A stretch of DNA of 64,000 nucleotides from an uncultured Bacteroidales bacterium (lineage in GTDB: Bacteria > Bacteroidota > Bacteroidia > Bacteroidales > FEN-979): contig CAIRDP010000011.1 in NCBI GenBank assembly GCA_903877385.1, positions 133,245-197,244 on the forward strand, written 5' to 3'. This document shows, piece by piece, positions 51,908-60,530 of the stretch. The position numbers were made by a program, and so were the translations under genes. The first letter of the stretch is position 1; each line of letters begins with the position of its first letter. The notes below the pieces were generated by a model. That model worked only from the letters and a program-made list of their open reading frames with translations. It ran no database searches and was not told the origin of the DNA.

Positions 51908-52099
51908 ATGAACAAAGGTGTTGTCAAATTCTTTAACAATAGTAAAGGATTTGGATTTATCAAAGACGAAGAGTCAAACAAAGAGTATTTTGTACACGCA
52001 TCTGGTCTCATTGATGAGGTCAGGGAGAACGATGAAGTAACTTTTACACTTCAAGAAGGAAAAAAAGGATTAAATGCAGTAAACGTTAAAATAGCATAG
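51908..52099 (+). CDS. Cold-shock domain protein (CspA family)
   Basis: The 63-residue protein is a single cold-shock OB-fold: RNP1 'KGFGFI' (residues 14-19), RNP2 'EYFVHAS' (26-32, usual form FFVHFS) and 'NDEVTFTLQEGKKG' near the end. It binds single-stranded RNA or DNA and melts RNA structure. It stands alone with its own promoter and a strong terminator. Confidence 0.95.
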   Translation: MNKGVVKFFNNSKGFGFIKDEESNKEYFVHASGLIDEVRENDEVTFTLQEGKKGLNAVNVKIA

Positions 52100-52128
52100 C
52101 TACTGACGTTACGATATTTTTAGATCTT

Positions 52129-52168
52129 GAGGCTGTTTCTGTAACATGGGACAGCCTCTTTCTTTTTT
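52129..52168 (+). terminator. Intrinsic terminator of the cold-shock gene
   Basis: GAGGCTGT (52129-52136) pairs with ACAGCCTC (52151-52158) around a 14-base loop, followed by TTTCTTTTTT. This is a textbook intrinsic terminator 29 bases after the cold-shock stop codon. Confidence 0.85.
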
Positions 52169-52266
52169 AGTTATACGGGTATTAATAAAAGATAAAGATT
52201 TGAAAAACATTGCTATCGCCCCTGATTTTTCGTATCTTGTAGCGAATATCACAAAATTTATTTTCC

Positions 52267-52479
52267 TTGAAAAACAGTAGAACCAGAAAAAATGATACCG
52301 CGGCAGGCAGGATGAGCCCGGGGAACCATCGTGTGAATGTTCCTCATGGAAAACCTGCCACAGGATCAGTCCTTGATAAATTCCCGATAGTCCTCGACGG
52401 CGGAAGAACGGTAATTTTCATTTCCGATAAAAGCAAAGAAGCAGAGATCAGGCTCAGGTACGGAATGCGCGGACAGTAA
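52267..52479 (+). CDS. Small conserved-looking hypothetical protein
   Basis: The 70-residue frame begins with TTG; the first in-frame ATG is at 52312 and would give 55 residues. It is basic at the N-terminus ('MKNSRTRKND' when read from TTG) and ends with 'VLDGGRTVIFISDKSKEAEIRLRY', written here in two parts: 'LDGGRTVIFISDKSKEAEI' then 'RLRYGMRG'. The C-terminal strand-helix pattern looks structured. A terminator follows at once. I do not recognise the family with certainty. Its placement behind a cold-shock gene but after that gene's terminator argues for independent expression. Confidence 0.5.
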   Translation: MKNSRTRKNDTAAGRMSPGNHRVNVPHGKPATGSVLDKFPIVLDGGRTVIFISDKSKEAEIRLRYGMRGQ

Positions 52480-52483
52480 ATAA

Positions 52484-52504
52484 ACCCCTTGCGAAAGGGT
52501 TTTT
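52484..52504. terminator. Short terminator between convergent small genes
   Basis: AAACCCCTT and AAAGGGTTT pair with one mismatch around GCG, with T-runs on the plus side and an A-run on the other side. It could stop transcription from both directions. Confidence 0.55.
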
Positions 52505-52757
52505 ACCATACTTTTTTCGTTTGGCAGGTGTACGCTTTCCTTTGCATCTCAATAATAAATGCCTGCATGTCCTGGATACTCCCACAAGTATCTATTACCG
52601 ATACAGGATTATGTTTTGAACATTCAACACAAGAGCTTGTATATTCTGTAAGATCTTCCTTTTCGGAGCAGGAGATCAGCAAACAAAATGCAAAGAGTGG
52701 TACTATTTTGATAATGCCACCCCCTGTTTGGATTTTAAGGTTGATGACTGGGCGCAT
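52503..52757 (-). CDS. Putative small lipoprotein
   Basis: The 84-residue minus-strand frame has a hydrophobic stretch 'IVPLFAFCLLISC' ending in a lipobox-like LISC (cysteine near residue 30), followed by acidic 'SEKEDLTEY', typical of Bacteroidota lipoproteins. The mature part has four cysteines ('SCVEC', 'DTCGS', 'YTCQ'), suggesting disulfides. The N-terminus before the hydrophobic stretch is longer than usual (about 16 residues). A plus-strand frame covers the same bases but lacks any recognisable feature. Family unknown; real coding status is likely but unproven. Confidence 0.5.
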   Translation of the reverse strand: MRPVINLKIQTGGGIIKIVPLFAFCLLISCSEKEDLTEYTSSCVECSKHNPVSVIDTCGSIQDMQAFIIEMQRKAYTCQTKKVW

Positions 52758-52951
52758 AATGCCATCGTAAAAGTTCCATAAAAATAAGAAAAAAAATATC
52801 CATTTGCAATAATTTCCATATTATTGTGCTGTCATTTAATAGTTTGCCTATAAGTTAGGTATTGAAGATGCGCTAAATGATCATTTATCCGGGCCGATGA
52901 GCATCAATTGCCGAATTTTATGCTAACTCACTATCTGAAAATAAGGCTGAA

Positions 52952-54961
52952 ATGAATTTCAAGGAAAAGACCAGTGCGGAACTTATTGATGAGTTGAAGG
53001 AACTACAGCAGAAGATGGATAATATGAAGTCTTCCCATCAGCAGGATCTGTCAGAATATAAACGTGCAATTTCGGAACTGCAGTTCTACCGCATAATCCT
53101 TGAAAACATCACTGAAGGTGTTTTACTTACTTCTGCCTCCAATGGAAGTATTATTTATACGAACCATAAATTCGAACAGATGTTCGGTTATGGCCCATTG
53201 GAACTTGTAGGACAATCTGTAAGCAAAATCAATGCCCCATCCGGTAAATCTCCTGAAGAAATAGCTGCTGAGATAATGCAGCAGTTAAAGGCCAATGGGT
53301 ACTGGGAAGGTGACCTTAAGAATATCAGGAAAGATGGCACCATCTTCTGGTGTCACGCAATTGTATCGGCTTTTGAGCATTCGAGATTTGGGAAGATCTG
53401 GATTGCAGTTCACAACGATATCAGCGAAAACAAGCAGATAAAGGAGAACCTGCAAACCAGCGACGATAAGCATAAGATCATACTGCAAACTGCCATGGAT
53501 GGATTCTGGCTGGCCGATAAGCATGGTAATCTTGTTGAAGTTAATGCCGCTTATAGCAGGATGAGCGGTTACAGCAAACAGGAATTGCTTGAAATGAATA
53601 TTTCGGACCTGGAGGTTATTGAGTCGGAATCTGACACTTCCAGACATATGCAAAAGATTTCCATACAGGAGGGGGACCGTTTTGAGTCCCGCCACAGGCG
53701 TAAGGACGGGAGCATTTTCGACGTGGAGATAAGTGTACAGTATAAACCTATAGAAGGCGGGCGGTATGTGGCATTCCTTCATGATATTACCGAGCGGAAG
53801 AAGATCCTAAATGAAATTATCACAGCCAAGGTAAAAGCCGAGGAAAGTGATCGCCTGAAGTCGGCATTCCTTGCCAATATGAGCCACGAGATCAGAACCC
53901 CTATGAATGGCATTCTTGGCTTCGCTGAATTGCTGAAAGAACCTATGCTGTCGGACGAAGAACAGCAAAAATACATCAAGGTCATTCATAAAAGCGGCAA
54001 ACGCATGCTCGGTATCATCAATGATATTGTAAGCATTTCGAAAATAGAATCAGGGCAGATGCATGTTTCTATATCCGCTACAACCATCAATGAGCAAATC
54101 GAGTCTGTATATTTCTTTTACCTTCCCGAGGTTGAAAAGAAAGGCCTCTTGCTATCGATTAAAAATTCACTGCCGGCAAAACAATCCCGCATCAAAACTG
54201 ACCGTGAAAAACTTTATGCCATTCTCACCAATCTGGTTAATAATGCCATTAAATTCACGAGTAAAGGCTCCATTGAATTTGGATATGAGAAAAAAGGTGA
54301 GTTCCTTGAATTTTTCGTTAAGGATACGGGTAGCGGAGTGCCAGAGCAAAAGAAGGAGATAATTTTTGAACGGTTCAGGCAGGGCAGTGAATTAATTACA
54401 AAACCTTATGATGGGGCAGGCCTGGGTCTGTCCATTTCAAAAGGTTACGTAGAAATGCTTGGCGGGAAGATCTGGGTGGAAAGCCAGCCCGGAGAAGGCT
54501 CCACATTTTATTTCACCCTTCCATACAATACCCAGTCTGACGCTAAAAAAATCATCCGGAAAGCAGCTACTGAACCTGTCGGGATTTATAAAGGTAAAGA
54601 ACTGAAAGTATTGGTAGTTGAGGATGACGATGAGTCACAATTTATAATCTCAACAGTACTTAAAAAGTTCGGGAAAGAAATATTACAGGCAGGCACCGGA
54701 TCTGAAGCCGTTGAAACCTGCCGCATTAATCCCGGCCTTGACCTGGTGTTGATGGATGTGAGGTTGCCCGAAATGGATGGATATGAAGCAACGCGTCAAA
54801 TCAGGCAATTCAATAAGGATATAATAATTATTGCACAAACGGCTTATGGTTTTTCGGACGACAGGGAAAAGGCAATTGCGGCAGGATGCAATGATTATAT
54901 TTCAAAACCTATTGTCATCGAAGACCTAACGGGCTTAATACAAAAGTATTTCTCCAAATAA
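52952..54961 (+). CDS. PAS-containing hybrid histidine kinase/response regulator
   Basis: The 669-residue protein has an N-terminal coiled coil (about 5-45), two PAS domains (about 48-165 and 170-285), HisKA with 'ANMSHEIRTPMNG' (phospho-histidine near residue 311), an ATPase domain ('TNLVNNAIKFT', 'GAGLGLSISKGYVE') and a receiver with the aspartate in 'VLMDVRLPEMDGY' near 602. No membrane segment is seen, so a cytoplasmic signal is likely. Kinase and receiver are close relatives of those in the PocR kinase at 43258, with near-identical segments around the phospho-histidine. No output gene is adjacent. Confidence 0.92.
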   Translation: MNFKEKTSAELIDELKELQQKMDNMKSSHQQDLSEYKRAISELQFYRIILENITEGVLLTSASNGSIIYTNHKFEQMFGYGPLELVGQSVSKINAPSGKSPEEIAAEIMQQLKANGYWEGDLKNIRKDGTIFWCHAIVSAFEHSRFGKIWIAVHNDISENKQIKENLQTSDDKHKIILQTAMDGFWLADKHGNLVEVNAAYSRMSGYSKQELLEMNISDLEVIESESDTSRHMQKISIQEGDRFESRHRRKDGSIFDVEISVQYKPIEGGRYVAFLHDITERKKILNEIITAKVKAEESDRLKSAFLANMSHEIRTPMNGILGFAELLKEPMLSDEEQQKYIKVIHKSGKRMLGIINDIVSISKIESGQMHVSISATTINEQIESVYFFYLPEVEKKGLLLSIKNSLPAKQSRIKTDREKLYAILTNLVNNAIKFTSKGSIEFGYEKKGEFLEFFVKDTGSGVPEQKKEIIFERFRQGSELITKPYDGAGLGLSISKGYVEMLGGKIWVESQPGEGSTFYFTLPYNTQSDAKKIIRKAATEPVGIYKGKELKVLVVEDDDESQFIISTVLKKFGKEILQAGTGSEAVETCRINPGLDLVLMDVRLPEMDGYEATRQIRQFNKDIIIIAQTAYGFSDDREKAIAAGCNDYISKPIVIEDLTGLIQKYFSK

Positions 54962-54999
54962 TGCTTGCCCTTTGTTTAGGACCTTGAAATCCCTGATAC

Positions 55000-55644
55000 C
55001 TATTTATAATTAGTCTTATAGATGAATCCCGCCAGGTCTTCACCAGCCCGCGTATAGCTTCCCTGTATCCTCAATCCTGTATCTACATCGGAAAAACCTC
55101 CCTGGTATTCAGTATTCTCTTTCTTCATTTCAATAGTTGCAAGCACTTTGGCGGGATTGTCGGTCTCAACAAGGTCAACAGAAACAATGATATAGGTTTC
55201 CTTATGCCCCATGGATCCGAATCCGTAACCGGCAACACTGCTTGTTCCAATTTCCAGGAAGGTCGTGTGCACCATTAATGTATATTTGGCAGTCACTGCA
55301 TTTTCCCTCGCTTTAAAATTAAAATTCGCAAGGACCATGTTCATCCCTCTTTCAAATCCAGGTTGATATTTGTCGGTCTTGTCATTTTTCCATTTTTCAG
55401 CCCAATTATCACCGCTGCCATCTTTATGTTTGTTCAGTTCAGCTTTTTTATTATCAACATATTCATCTTCGGTCTTGAATTTTCCGACGGCCATTTTGGA
55501 ATAGTCGAACTGCAGATTTACTTCAGACTGGCCTTTCAGTACAGAGATATCACCTGAAGTCAATTTGCACTGGGCAAATGAATAAATTCCTGACAACAGG
55601 AAAAGCCCGGCTAAAATGCTATATCTTATCTTTTTCATTTTCAA
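55000..55644 (-). CDS. Secreted hypothetical protein
   Basis: The 214-residue protein has a signal peptide (1-25, ending 'YSFAQ') and a soluble, mostly beta domain with segments 'VNLQFDYSKMAVGKFKTED' and 'YTLMVHTTFLEIGTSSVAGYG'. The pattern resembles a widely distributed Bacteroidota family of unknown function that I cannot name. A minus-strand TAAATTTG box at 55678-55671 supports its own promoter. It is convergent with the hybrid kinase. Confidence 0.75.
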   Translation of the reverse strand: MKMKKIRYSILAGLFLLSGIYSFAQCKLTSGDISVLKGQSEVNLQFDYSKMAVGKFKTEDEYVDNKKAELNKHKDGSGDNWAEKWKNDKTDKYQPGFERGMNMVLANFNFKARENAVTAKYTLMVHTTFLEIGTSSVAGYGFGSMGHKETYIIVSVDLVETDNPAKVLATIEMKKENTEYQGGFSDVDTGLRIQGSYTRAGEDLAGFIYKTNYK

Positions 55645-55670
55645 TGTAATTTAATTGTTTGAAATTTTTC

Positions 55671-55678
55671 CAAATTTA
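55671..55678 (-). promoter_or_regulatory. -7 promoter box (TAAATTTG) for the secreted hypothetical gene
   Basis: On the minus strand the bases read TAAATTTG, 26 bases before the ATG at 55644. The surrounding region is AT-rich. Confidence 0.45.
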
Positions 55679-55810
55679 TATCTATTCTAAATAAGTTGAA
55701 ATAAAATAAATATAAAATTATTAGTGGGGTGATTCGCTTTATTGAAAACAGGATCGATTCGCACTTGGTTTACAGTGTCGATTAAGCGAGCATTTTTTAC
55801 ACTTACCCGC

Positions 55811-57877
55811 TTAATGCTTGATTACTATTTTCCTGGTTTCAGAGCCTGCTTCGTTTCGCAGGACCACCGTGTATATTCCGTTGGGCAGATTGCCCTGTTC
55901 TAATGGCAGAACTTTTTTTCCTTTAACAATGATGTCTTTTACTTCGCAGATGACCTGTCCCAGCTGGTTATAGATCCGGATTGAAAATGTTTTTTGGTCT
56001 GCGGATGTGATTGCGGCGTTGAACTCACCATTGTTGGGGACAGGGTAAACTTCAAACTTCGTTGCCGGCATATTATCTTCAACCCCGTCACCGTACTTGT
56101 ATACTACCGTTGGCGAGGTCAGTATCAGGGTGTCAAAGGCAATGCCTTCGGAATTGGTTATTTCGGATTCCTTGCCGAGCACAAGTCTGATCTGGTCATT
56201 TTTTGAAAATTGTTCTGATATTTTTACCACCAGAGTAATCATGGTTTGATCCTTGCCGAGCGATAGCGGACTGGTTTCCGACCAGGCCATCCGCAATCCA
56301 TCATTGCCCGCATTATAATACGGTGTTCCCTGCTGGATCTTAATCTCGTTGACCTGCATCAGGTTATTGGGGTAAGCTGCAACTAACGAGATGGCTCCTA
56401 TAGTGACTTCACTTGAAACCTTCACAGGAATTTCTATCACCTCTCCGGGCGCTGCTTTGATGATTTCGTTCTGATCAAGCGCCAGGAATCCTGCCCCGGT
56501 TGATCCTGTTCCCGGAATGTTGGACTCGGTTACATCGCCCACACACAGGCCGTAAAAATTCTGGTTGACGTGTGAACCGTTGATGATCACGGTATCCCCC
56601 CCTGTTGGTTTGGCAAAGGTCCAGTCGCCATGCTCGAAGTAGTTGATCAATCCAACGAACCTCCGTTTAATCTTGATCTCATCGATGTCGTTGATCACAT
56701 TATTATTGTCCACATCAGCGGCCTGCAGCCTTACCGGTTCTGTCAGGGTTTCAATACCTGTAAAATGCCGTTGCACTTTGAGGGCATCCGTGGCGTTGAC
56801 GCCCGACCAGGGTTTGGAAGTGGTCGCGCTGATTGTATAAGTTCCGTTCATTTTATTTGAGAAAACATATGAACCTGCCTGGCCTGTGCGTATTGAATCA
56901 AGCGGGATGTTGTTTTGTTTGAAGATTACCCCGGTTGAATCAAGAGGGGTATGGGCCGAGTTGGGGTATCTGAATGACCCCATCATATCGTACCCCTGAC
57001 CTTGGCCAAGACCGAATTGGCTGAAGCTGGTCAGGGCTTCGGTGTTGGTATAGTAGGGAGAGTTTGTACCAAACGCAGCGATCGTGTCTGCATCTTGTTT
57101 TAGCATCATAACAGAATTAGTGGGAGCATAACCTCTTGGATCGAGTGTTAGGAAATACTGAAGATTGCTGCCTCCTGTCTGAGTAATGGTCCAGGAACGG
57201 TCGGTCGACAGCAGGGTAAATCCTGAAGGCAAAGTGCCTGTTAAGGGTGTCTCAAACTGCTCGGCTGTTGCCACGCTGGTTCCGGTTATACCGGTGTATT
57301 GCAGAGTCAGCGGATGGTAGTTACCTCCTTTGCCGATAGGGAACATTTTCGTTGCCGGAGCTGCATAGGTGATTGCAAGCTTGCCGTTAACATAACTGGC
57401 AGAATCTGCACCGGTAATGCTGCCTGCCAACCCTATGGTAACAAGAAAGTTCCCGGTAGTAAGCAGTCCGCCCTGGAAAGCAAGGATCCCGTTTACACCG
57501 ATGCTGTTTGACATTAAGAAACCATTGCTGTTGTTCAAAGTAAGGTTGCTGAATATGGTATAATTGTTCCCTCCCAGCGTCTGGATTGAATTGCCATTGA
57601 AGATCACTGCACTGCCAGCTTTCCCGTCAAAATTGCCATCATTAAGCCAGTTACCGCCGAGATTGATCGATCCCGTGGCATTGTTTATAATTGTACCATT
57701 GTTTACAATACCGGCACTACTCACCACAACCATTTTGCCGCTGTTGACCAGGCTGGCCCCGTTACCGACATTGACTTCCTGTGCAGATACCTGAAAAGGC
57801 TGAAATACTGAAAAAATGCCTCCGAGAGTGAGGAGAAATATGAATAAAATGTCCTGTTTTGATGTATGCGCGTTCAT
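55811..57877 (-). CDS. T9SS-secreted protein with dockerin-like calcium-binding segment
   Basis: The start is set at the ATG at 57877 because a signal peptide follows it ('FIFLLTLGGIFSVFQPF...SAQ') and because a promoter box at 57948-57941 lies upstream; the longer frame to 57943 would start within that promoter. The 688-residue protein has a repetitive beta-rich N-terminal half, then a segment near 385-440 with two EF-hand-like loops ('ADVDNNNVINDIDEIKIKRRF' class) typical of dockerin-like modules, a cohesin-like or CBM-like beta region, and a C-terminal T9SS type A sorting domain ending 'SETRKIVIKH'. It should be secreted and surface-attached; partner proteins are not evident. Confidence 0.8.
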   Translation of the reverse strand: MNAHTSKQDILFIFLLTLGGIFSVFQPFQVSAQEVNVGNGASLVNSGKMVVVSSAGIVNNGTIINNATGSINLGGNWLNDGNFDGKAGSAVIFNGNSIQTLGGNNYTIFSNLTLNNSNGFLMSNSIGVNGILAFQGGLLTTGNFLVTIGLAGSITGADSASYVNGKLAITYAAPATKMFPIGKGGNYHPLTLQYTGITGTSVATAEQFETPLTGTLPSGFTLLSTDRSWTITQTGGSNLQYFLTLDPRGYAPTNSVMMLKQDADTIAAFGTNSPYYTNTEALTSFSQFGLGQGQGYDMMGSFRYPNSAHTPLDSTGVIFKQNNIPLDSIRTGQAGSYVFSNKMNGTYTISATTSKPWSGVNATDALKVQRHFTGIETLTEPVRLQAADVDNNNVINDIDEIKIKRRFVGLINYFEHGDWTFAKPTGGDTVIINGSHVNQNFYGLCVGDVTESNIPGTGSTGAGFLALDQNEIIKAAPGEVIEIPVKVSSEVTIGAISLVAAYPNNLMQVNEIKIQQGTPYYNAGNDGLRMAWSETSPLSLGKDQTMITLVVKISEQFSKNDQIRLVLGKESEITNSEGIAFDTLILTSPTVVYKYGDGVEDNMPATKFEVYPVPNNGEFNAAITSADQKTFSIRIYNQLGQVICEVKDIIVKGKKVLPLEQGNLPNGIYTVVLRNEAGSETRKIVIKH

Positions 57878-57940
57878 GGGATCCTGTTTAACCGCGTTAA
57901 TATTCCTTCCTGAGCAAGCGGGTTTCAACTGTGACTTTAC

Positions 57941-57948
57941 CAAATATA
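57941..57948 (-). promoter_or_regulatory. -7 promoter box (TATATTTG) with upstream TTTG
   Basis: The minus strand reads TATATTTG, with a TTTG element 23 bases further upstream. The predicted leader to 57877 is about 57 bases. Confidence 0.5.
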
Positions 57949-58070
57949 CAACAATTTAAGGAAAAGTCAAGCAAACACATTATTGAATTTTGTCCTACAT
58001 TTAAGGTTTAATACGCAAGTTGGAAAGCGCGTTAACCTGACAGCCTGCAAATAAAAAGAATAAGTGGACA

Positions 58071-58085
58071 ATGGATAAACCATAA
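58071..58085 (+). CDS. Conserved mini-cistron before the first tandem paralogue
   Basis: The codons read ATG-GAT-AAA-CCA-TAA (Met-Asp-Lys-Pro-stop), and the last A of the stop is the first base of the ATG at 58085. Equivalent short frames precede both other paralogues. It might be a leader that couples translation, or only inherited from the duplication; translation is not shown. Confidence 0.3.
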   Translation: MDKP

Positions 58086-59122
58086 TGTATATGAAAAAGA
58101 ACATTGCGCTTTTCGGCCTGATCGGAATTCTGATGTTGATTGCCATCCAGACCTCGGCTCAGATCGCAGTCAGCTCCAACAACCTTCCTGCAGATCCATC
58201 GGCCGGACTGGACGTCAGATTTAACAATAAAGGGTTTCTCCCGCCACGCATGACACTTCAGCAAAGGGATGCAATTGTGAATCCGGCAAACGGCCTGATG
58301 GTTGTCTGTACCGACTGTGGGACAATCGGGGCTTTGTGCATGTTTCTTTCGGGGAACTGGGTGAACGTGACTCTCTGTAATCCGCCAGCCCCCCAGGCCG
58401 GTACACATGATCCAACGGGAACCCAGATCATATGGCACTGGAATGCAGCTCCGAATGCAACCGGATATAAATGGAACACGACCAATGATTACAATACGGC
58501 AGCCGACATGGGAACAAACACCTCAAAAACCGAAACCGGACTTACCCAGGGCAGCATATATACCAGGTATGTCTGGGCATACAACAATTGCGGTGTTTCT
58601 TCGGCCACTACCCTCATACAGGCGTTGCTCTATCCCGGAATGAGTTACCAGGGGGGGATATTTTTTTACTTGTATCAGCCCGGTGATTCCGGCTATGTTG
58701 CGGGTGAATTGCACGGACTGATCGCTGCTCCTTTCGACCAGAGTAATTCTGCAGGCTGGGGTTGTGATGAGACCTTTCTTGGAGGCACTTCAACTACCAT
58801 TGGCAAAGGGCTGGCAAATACAACCCTGATCGTAAACGGCTGCAGCTATACTGAGAACCCGCATGCTGCCCAGGTCTGCGCCGCCCTTGTTTTAAACGGT
58901 TACAGTGATTGGTATTTACCGTCAAAAGAAGAACTTAACCAGTTGTTCCTGCAAAAAGCTGCTGTCGGGGGTTTTCATGATAAGCAATACTGGAGTTCCT
59001 CTGAGTGCGATGCTAAGAATGCTTGGTCAGTGTTCATGTACAGTGGCGAATGGAGCCCTACAATTAAGATGCGCATCCCCTATTCAACCTTTAATAATAC
59101 CCGGGCTATACGTTCATTTTAA
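58085..59122 (+). CDS. Exported DUF1566-like domain protein, tandem copy 1
   Basis: The 345-residue protein has a signal peptide (about 1-26, ending 'TSAQ'). Residues 27-95 match the common opening 'SAGLDVRFNNKGFLPPRMT' and 'NPANGLMVVCTDC'. Residues about 100-180 form one fibronectin-III-like module ('GYKWNTTNDYNTAADMG', 'RYVWAYNNCG'). The C-terminus carries the DUF1566/Lcl-like pattern 'GYSDWYLPSKEELNQLF', 'YWSSSE' and 'TRAIRSF'. No T9SS sorting domain is present. Start is ATG at 58085 or the second ATG at 58091. Function unknown; extracellular binding or adhesion is possible. Confidence 0.8.
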   Translation: MYMKKNIALFGLIGILMLIAIQTSAQIAVSSNNLPADPSAGLDVRFNNKGFLPPRMTLQQRDAIVNPANGLMVVCTDCGTIGALCMFLSGNWVNVTLCNPPAPQAGTHDPTGTQIIWHWNAAPNATGYKWNTTNDYNTAADMGTNTSKTETGLTQGSIYTRYVWAYNNCGVSSATTLIQALLYPGMSYQGGIFFYLYQPGDSGYVAGELHGLIAAPFDQSNSAGWGCDETFLGGTSTTIGKGLANTTLIVNGCSYTENPHAAQVCAALVLNGYSDWYLPSKEELNQLFLQKAAVGGFHDKQYWSSSECDAKNAWSVFMYSGEWSPTIKMRIPYSTFNNTRAIRSF

Positions 59123-59155
59123 TACTACAGCCTGCCAAAAAATATTGACTGGACA

Positions 59156-59173
59156 ATGGATAAACCAGAATGA
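59156..59173 (+). CDS. Conserved mini-cistron before the second tandem paralogue
   Basis: ATG-GAT-AAA-CCA-GAA-TGA encodes Met-Asp-Lys-Pro-Glu and its stop overlaps the ATG at 59170 as ATGA. The preceding 17 bases (GGACAATGGATAAACCA, 59151-59167) are identical to 58066-58082. Confidence 0.3.
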   Translation: MDKPE

Positions 59174-60480
59174 TTATGAAAAAAGAACTTACACTTTTTT
59201 GCCTGATCGGAATTTTGACATTCCTGACCACCCGAACCTCTGCCCAGGTCGGGATCAACGCTGATAACGCCCCCCCCGATTCATCAGCGGGATTGGATGT
59301 GAAATTTACCGATAAAGGTTTTCTCCCTCCACGCATGACGCTGCAGGAACGCAATGCCATTTACAATCCGGCAAACGGACTGATAATCATCTGCACCGAC
59401 TGCAGTTCAGCCGGGGCATTATGCATCTTTTTTTCGGGCAGCGGCTGGATAACCCTTGCCCCCTGCAATACACCGGCCCCGGTTGCAGGCACTCATGTAC
59501 CTTCAGCATCCCAGATAATATGGAACTGGAATGCCGTGGCAGGCGCTGTTGGCTATAAATGGAATGACACCAATAATTACAGCACGGCAACGGACATTGG
59601 AACAGGCATCACAAGGACTGAAACAGGACTTAAATGCAATACCGAGTATAACAGGTACATCTGGGCCTATTTTGCCTGCGGGACATCGGCCGTAACTGTC
59701 CTCGCACAATCCACTTTGCTGGTTCCTGTCTCTTCACCGCTTGCGGGCACTAACGTGCCTTCCTTGAACCAGGTCATCTGGAACTGGCATTCCGCCGAAG
59801 GCGCCACAGGCTACAAATGGAATACTACTAACAACTACCCAACTGACTCTACCGCAATCGATGTGGGGAAAGATACATCCTATACTGAAACCGGGCTTGC
59901 CAATACCAACACTTATACACGTTACGTTTGGGCCTACAGTGACTGCCAGGTTTCCCAACCAACAACCATGACCCAATCGATGTTTTACCCGGGAATGCCT
60001 TACCAGGGTGGCATCATTTTCTACATTTATCAACCCGGAGACCATGGCTATGTATCCGGGGAGACGCACGGGCTTATTGCCTCTCCTACCGATCAGGACA
60101 TTATCACCGAATGGGGTTGTCCGGGGATCCAGTGGATTGGCGGCACAAGTGAATTTATTGGCTATGGCAAAACTAGTACGGATGCTATTGTAAATGGCTG
60201 CGGTGATCCGGAATTTGCAGCCCGAACTTGCTATGAACTGTATTTAAATGGTTACAACGACTGGTTTTTACCCACTATTAATGAGCTTAACCAATTGTAC
60301 ATTCAAAGATATGTGGTTGGCGGTTTCACTCAATACACCTATAGCTGGTACTGGAGTTCCTCTGAATACATGGAAATGTCGGGACAAGGCACGTCACTGG
60401 CAATGGATATGAATAACGGAATAATCTCCTATTGGCAAAAGTTCTATCCATACGTGGTCAGGGCGATCCGGGCTTTTTGA
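59170..60480 (+). CDS. Exported DUF1566-like domain protein, tandem copy 2 with two fibronectin-III-like modules
   Basis: The 436-residue protein has the same layout as copy 1 but contains two consecutive fibronectin-III-like modules (about 100-185 and 190-275), each with 'GYKWN(D/T)TNNY' and 'RY(I/V)WAY', accounting for its extra length. The signal peptide ends near 'TSAQ'. The C-terminal domain retains 'GYNDWFLPTINELNQLY', 'YWSSSEYM' and 'VRAIRAF'. The internal module duplication shows that copy number of this unit changes readily. An in-frame second ATG at 59176 is an alternative start. Confidence 0.8.
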   Translation: MIMKKELTLFCLIGILTFLTTRTSAQVGINADNAPPDSSAGLDVKFTDKGFLPPRMTLQERNAIYNPANGLIIICTDCSSAGALCIFFSGSGWITLAPCNTPAPVAGTHVPSASQIIWNWNAVAGAVGYKWNDTNNYSTATDIGTGITRTETGLKCNTEYNRYIWAYFACGTSAVTVLAQSTLLVPVSSPLAGTNVPSLNQVIWNWHSAEGATGYKWNTTNNYPTDSTAIDVGKDTSYTETGLANTNTYTRYVWAYSDCQVSQPTTMTQSMFYPGMPYQGGIIFYIYQPGDHGYVSGETHGLIASPTDQDIITEWGCPGIQWIGGTSEFIGYGKTSTDAIVNGCGDPEFAARTCYELYLNGYNDWFLPTINELNQLYIQRYVVGGFTQYTYSWYWSSSEYMEMSGQGTSLAMDMNNGIISYWQKFYPYVVRAIRAF

Positions 60481-60510
60481 TATATATCTGCAAAAAACAA
60501 TAATTTGATC

Positions 60511-60528
60511 TTGGATAATCCAGAATAA
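60511..60528 (+). CDS. Diverged mini-cistron before the third tandem paralogue
   Basis: TTG-GAT-AAT-CCA-GAA-TAA would encode Met(or Leu)-Asp-Asn-Pro-Glu and ends two bases before the ATG at 60531. It aligns with the other two mini-cistrons but has lost the ATG. Confidence 0.2.
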   Translation: MDNPE

Positions 60529-60530
60529 TT

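Noticed and set aside
52489-52770. Plus-strand 93-residue frame
   Set aside because: It opposes the lipoprotein-like minus-strand frame, starts inside a terminator and shows no known feature.
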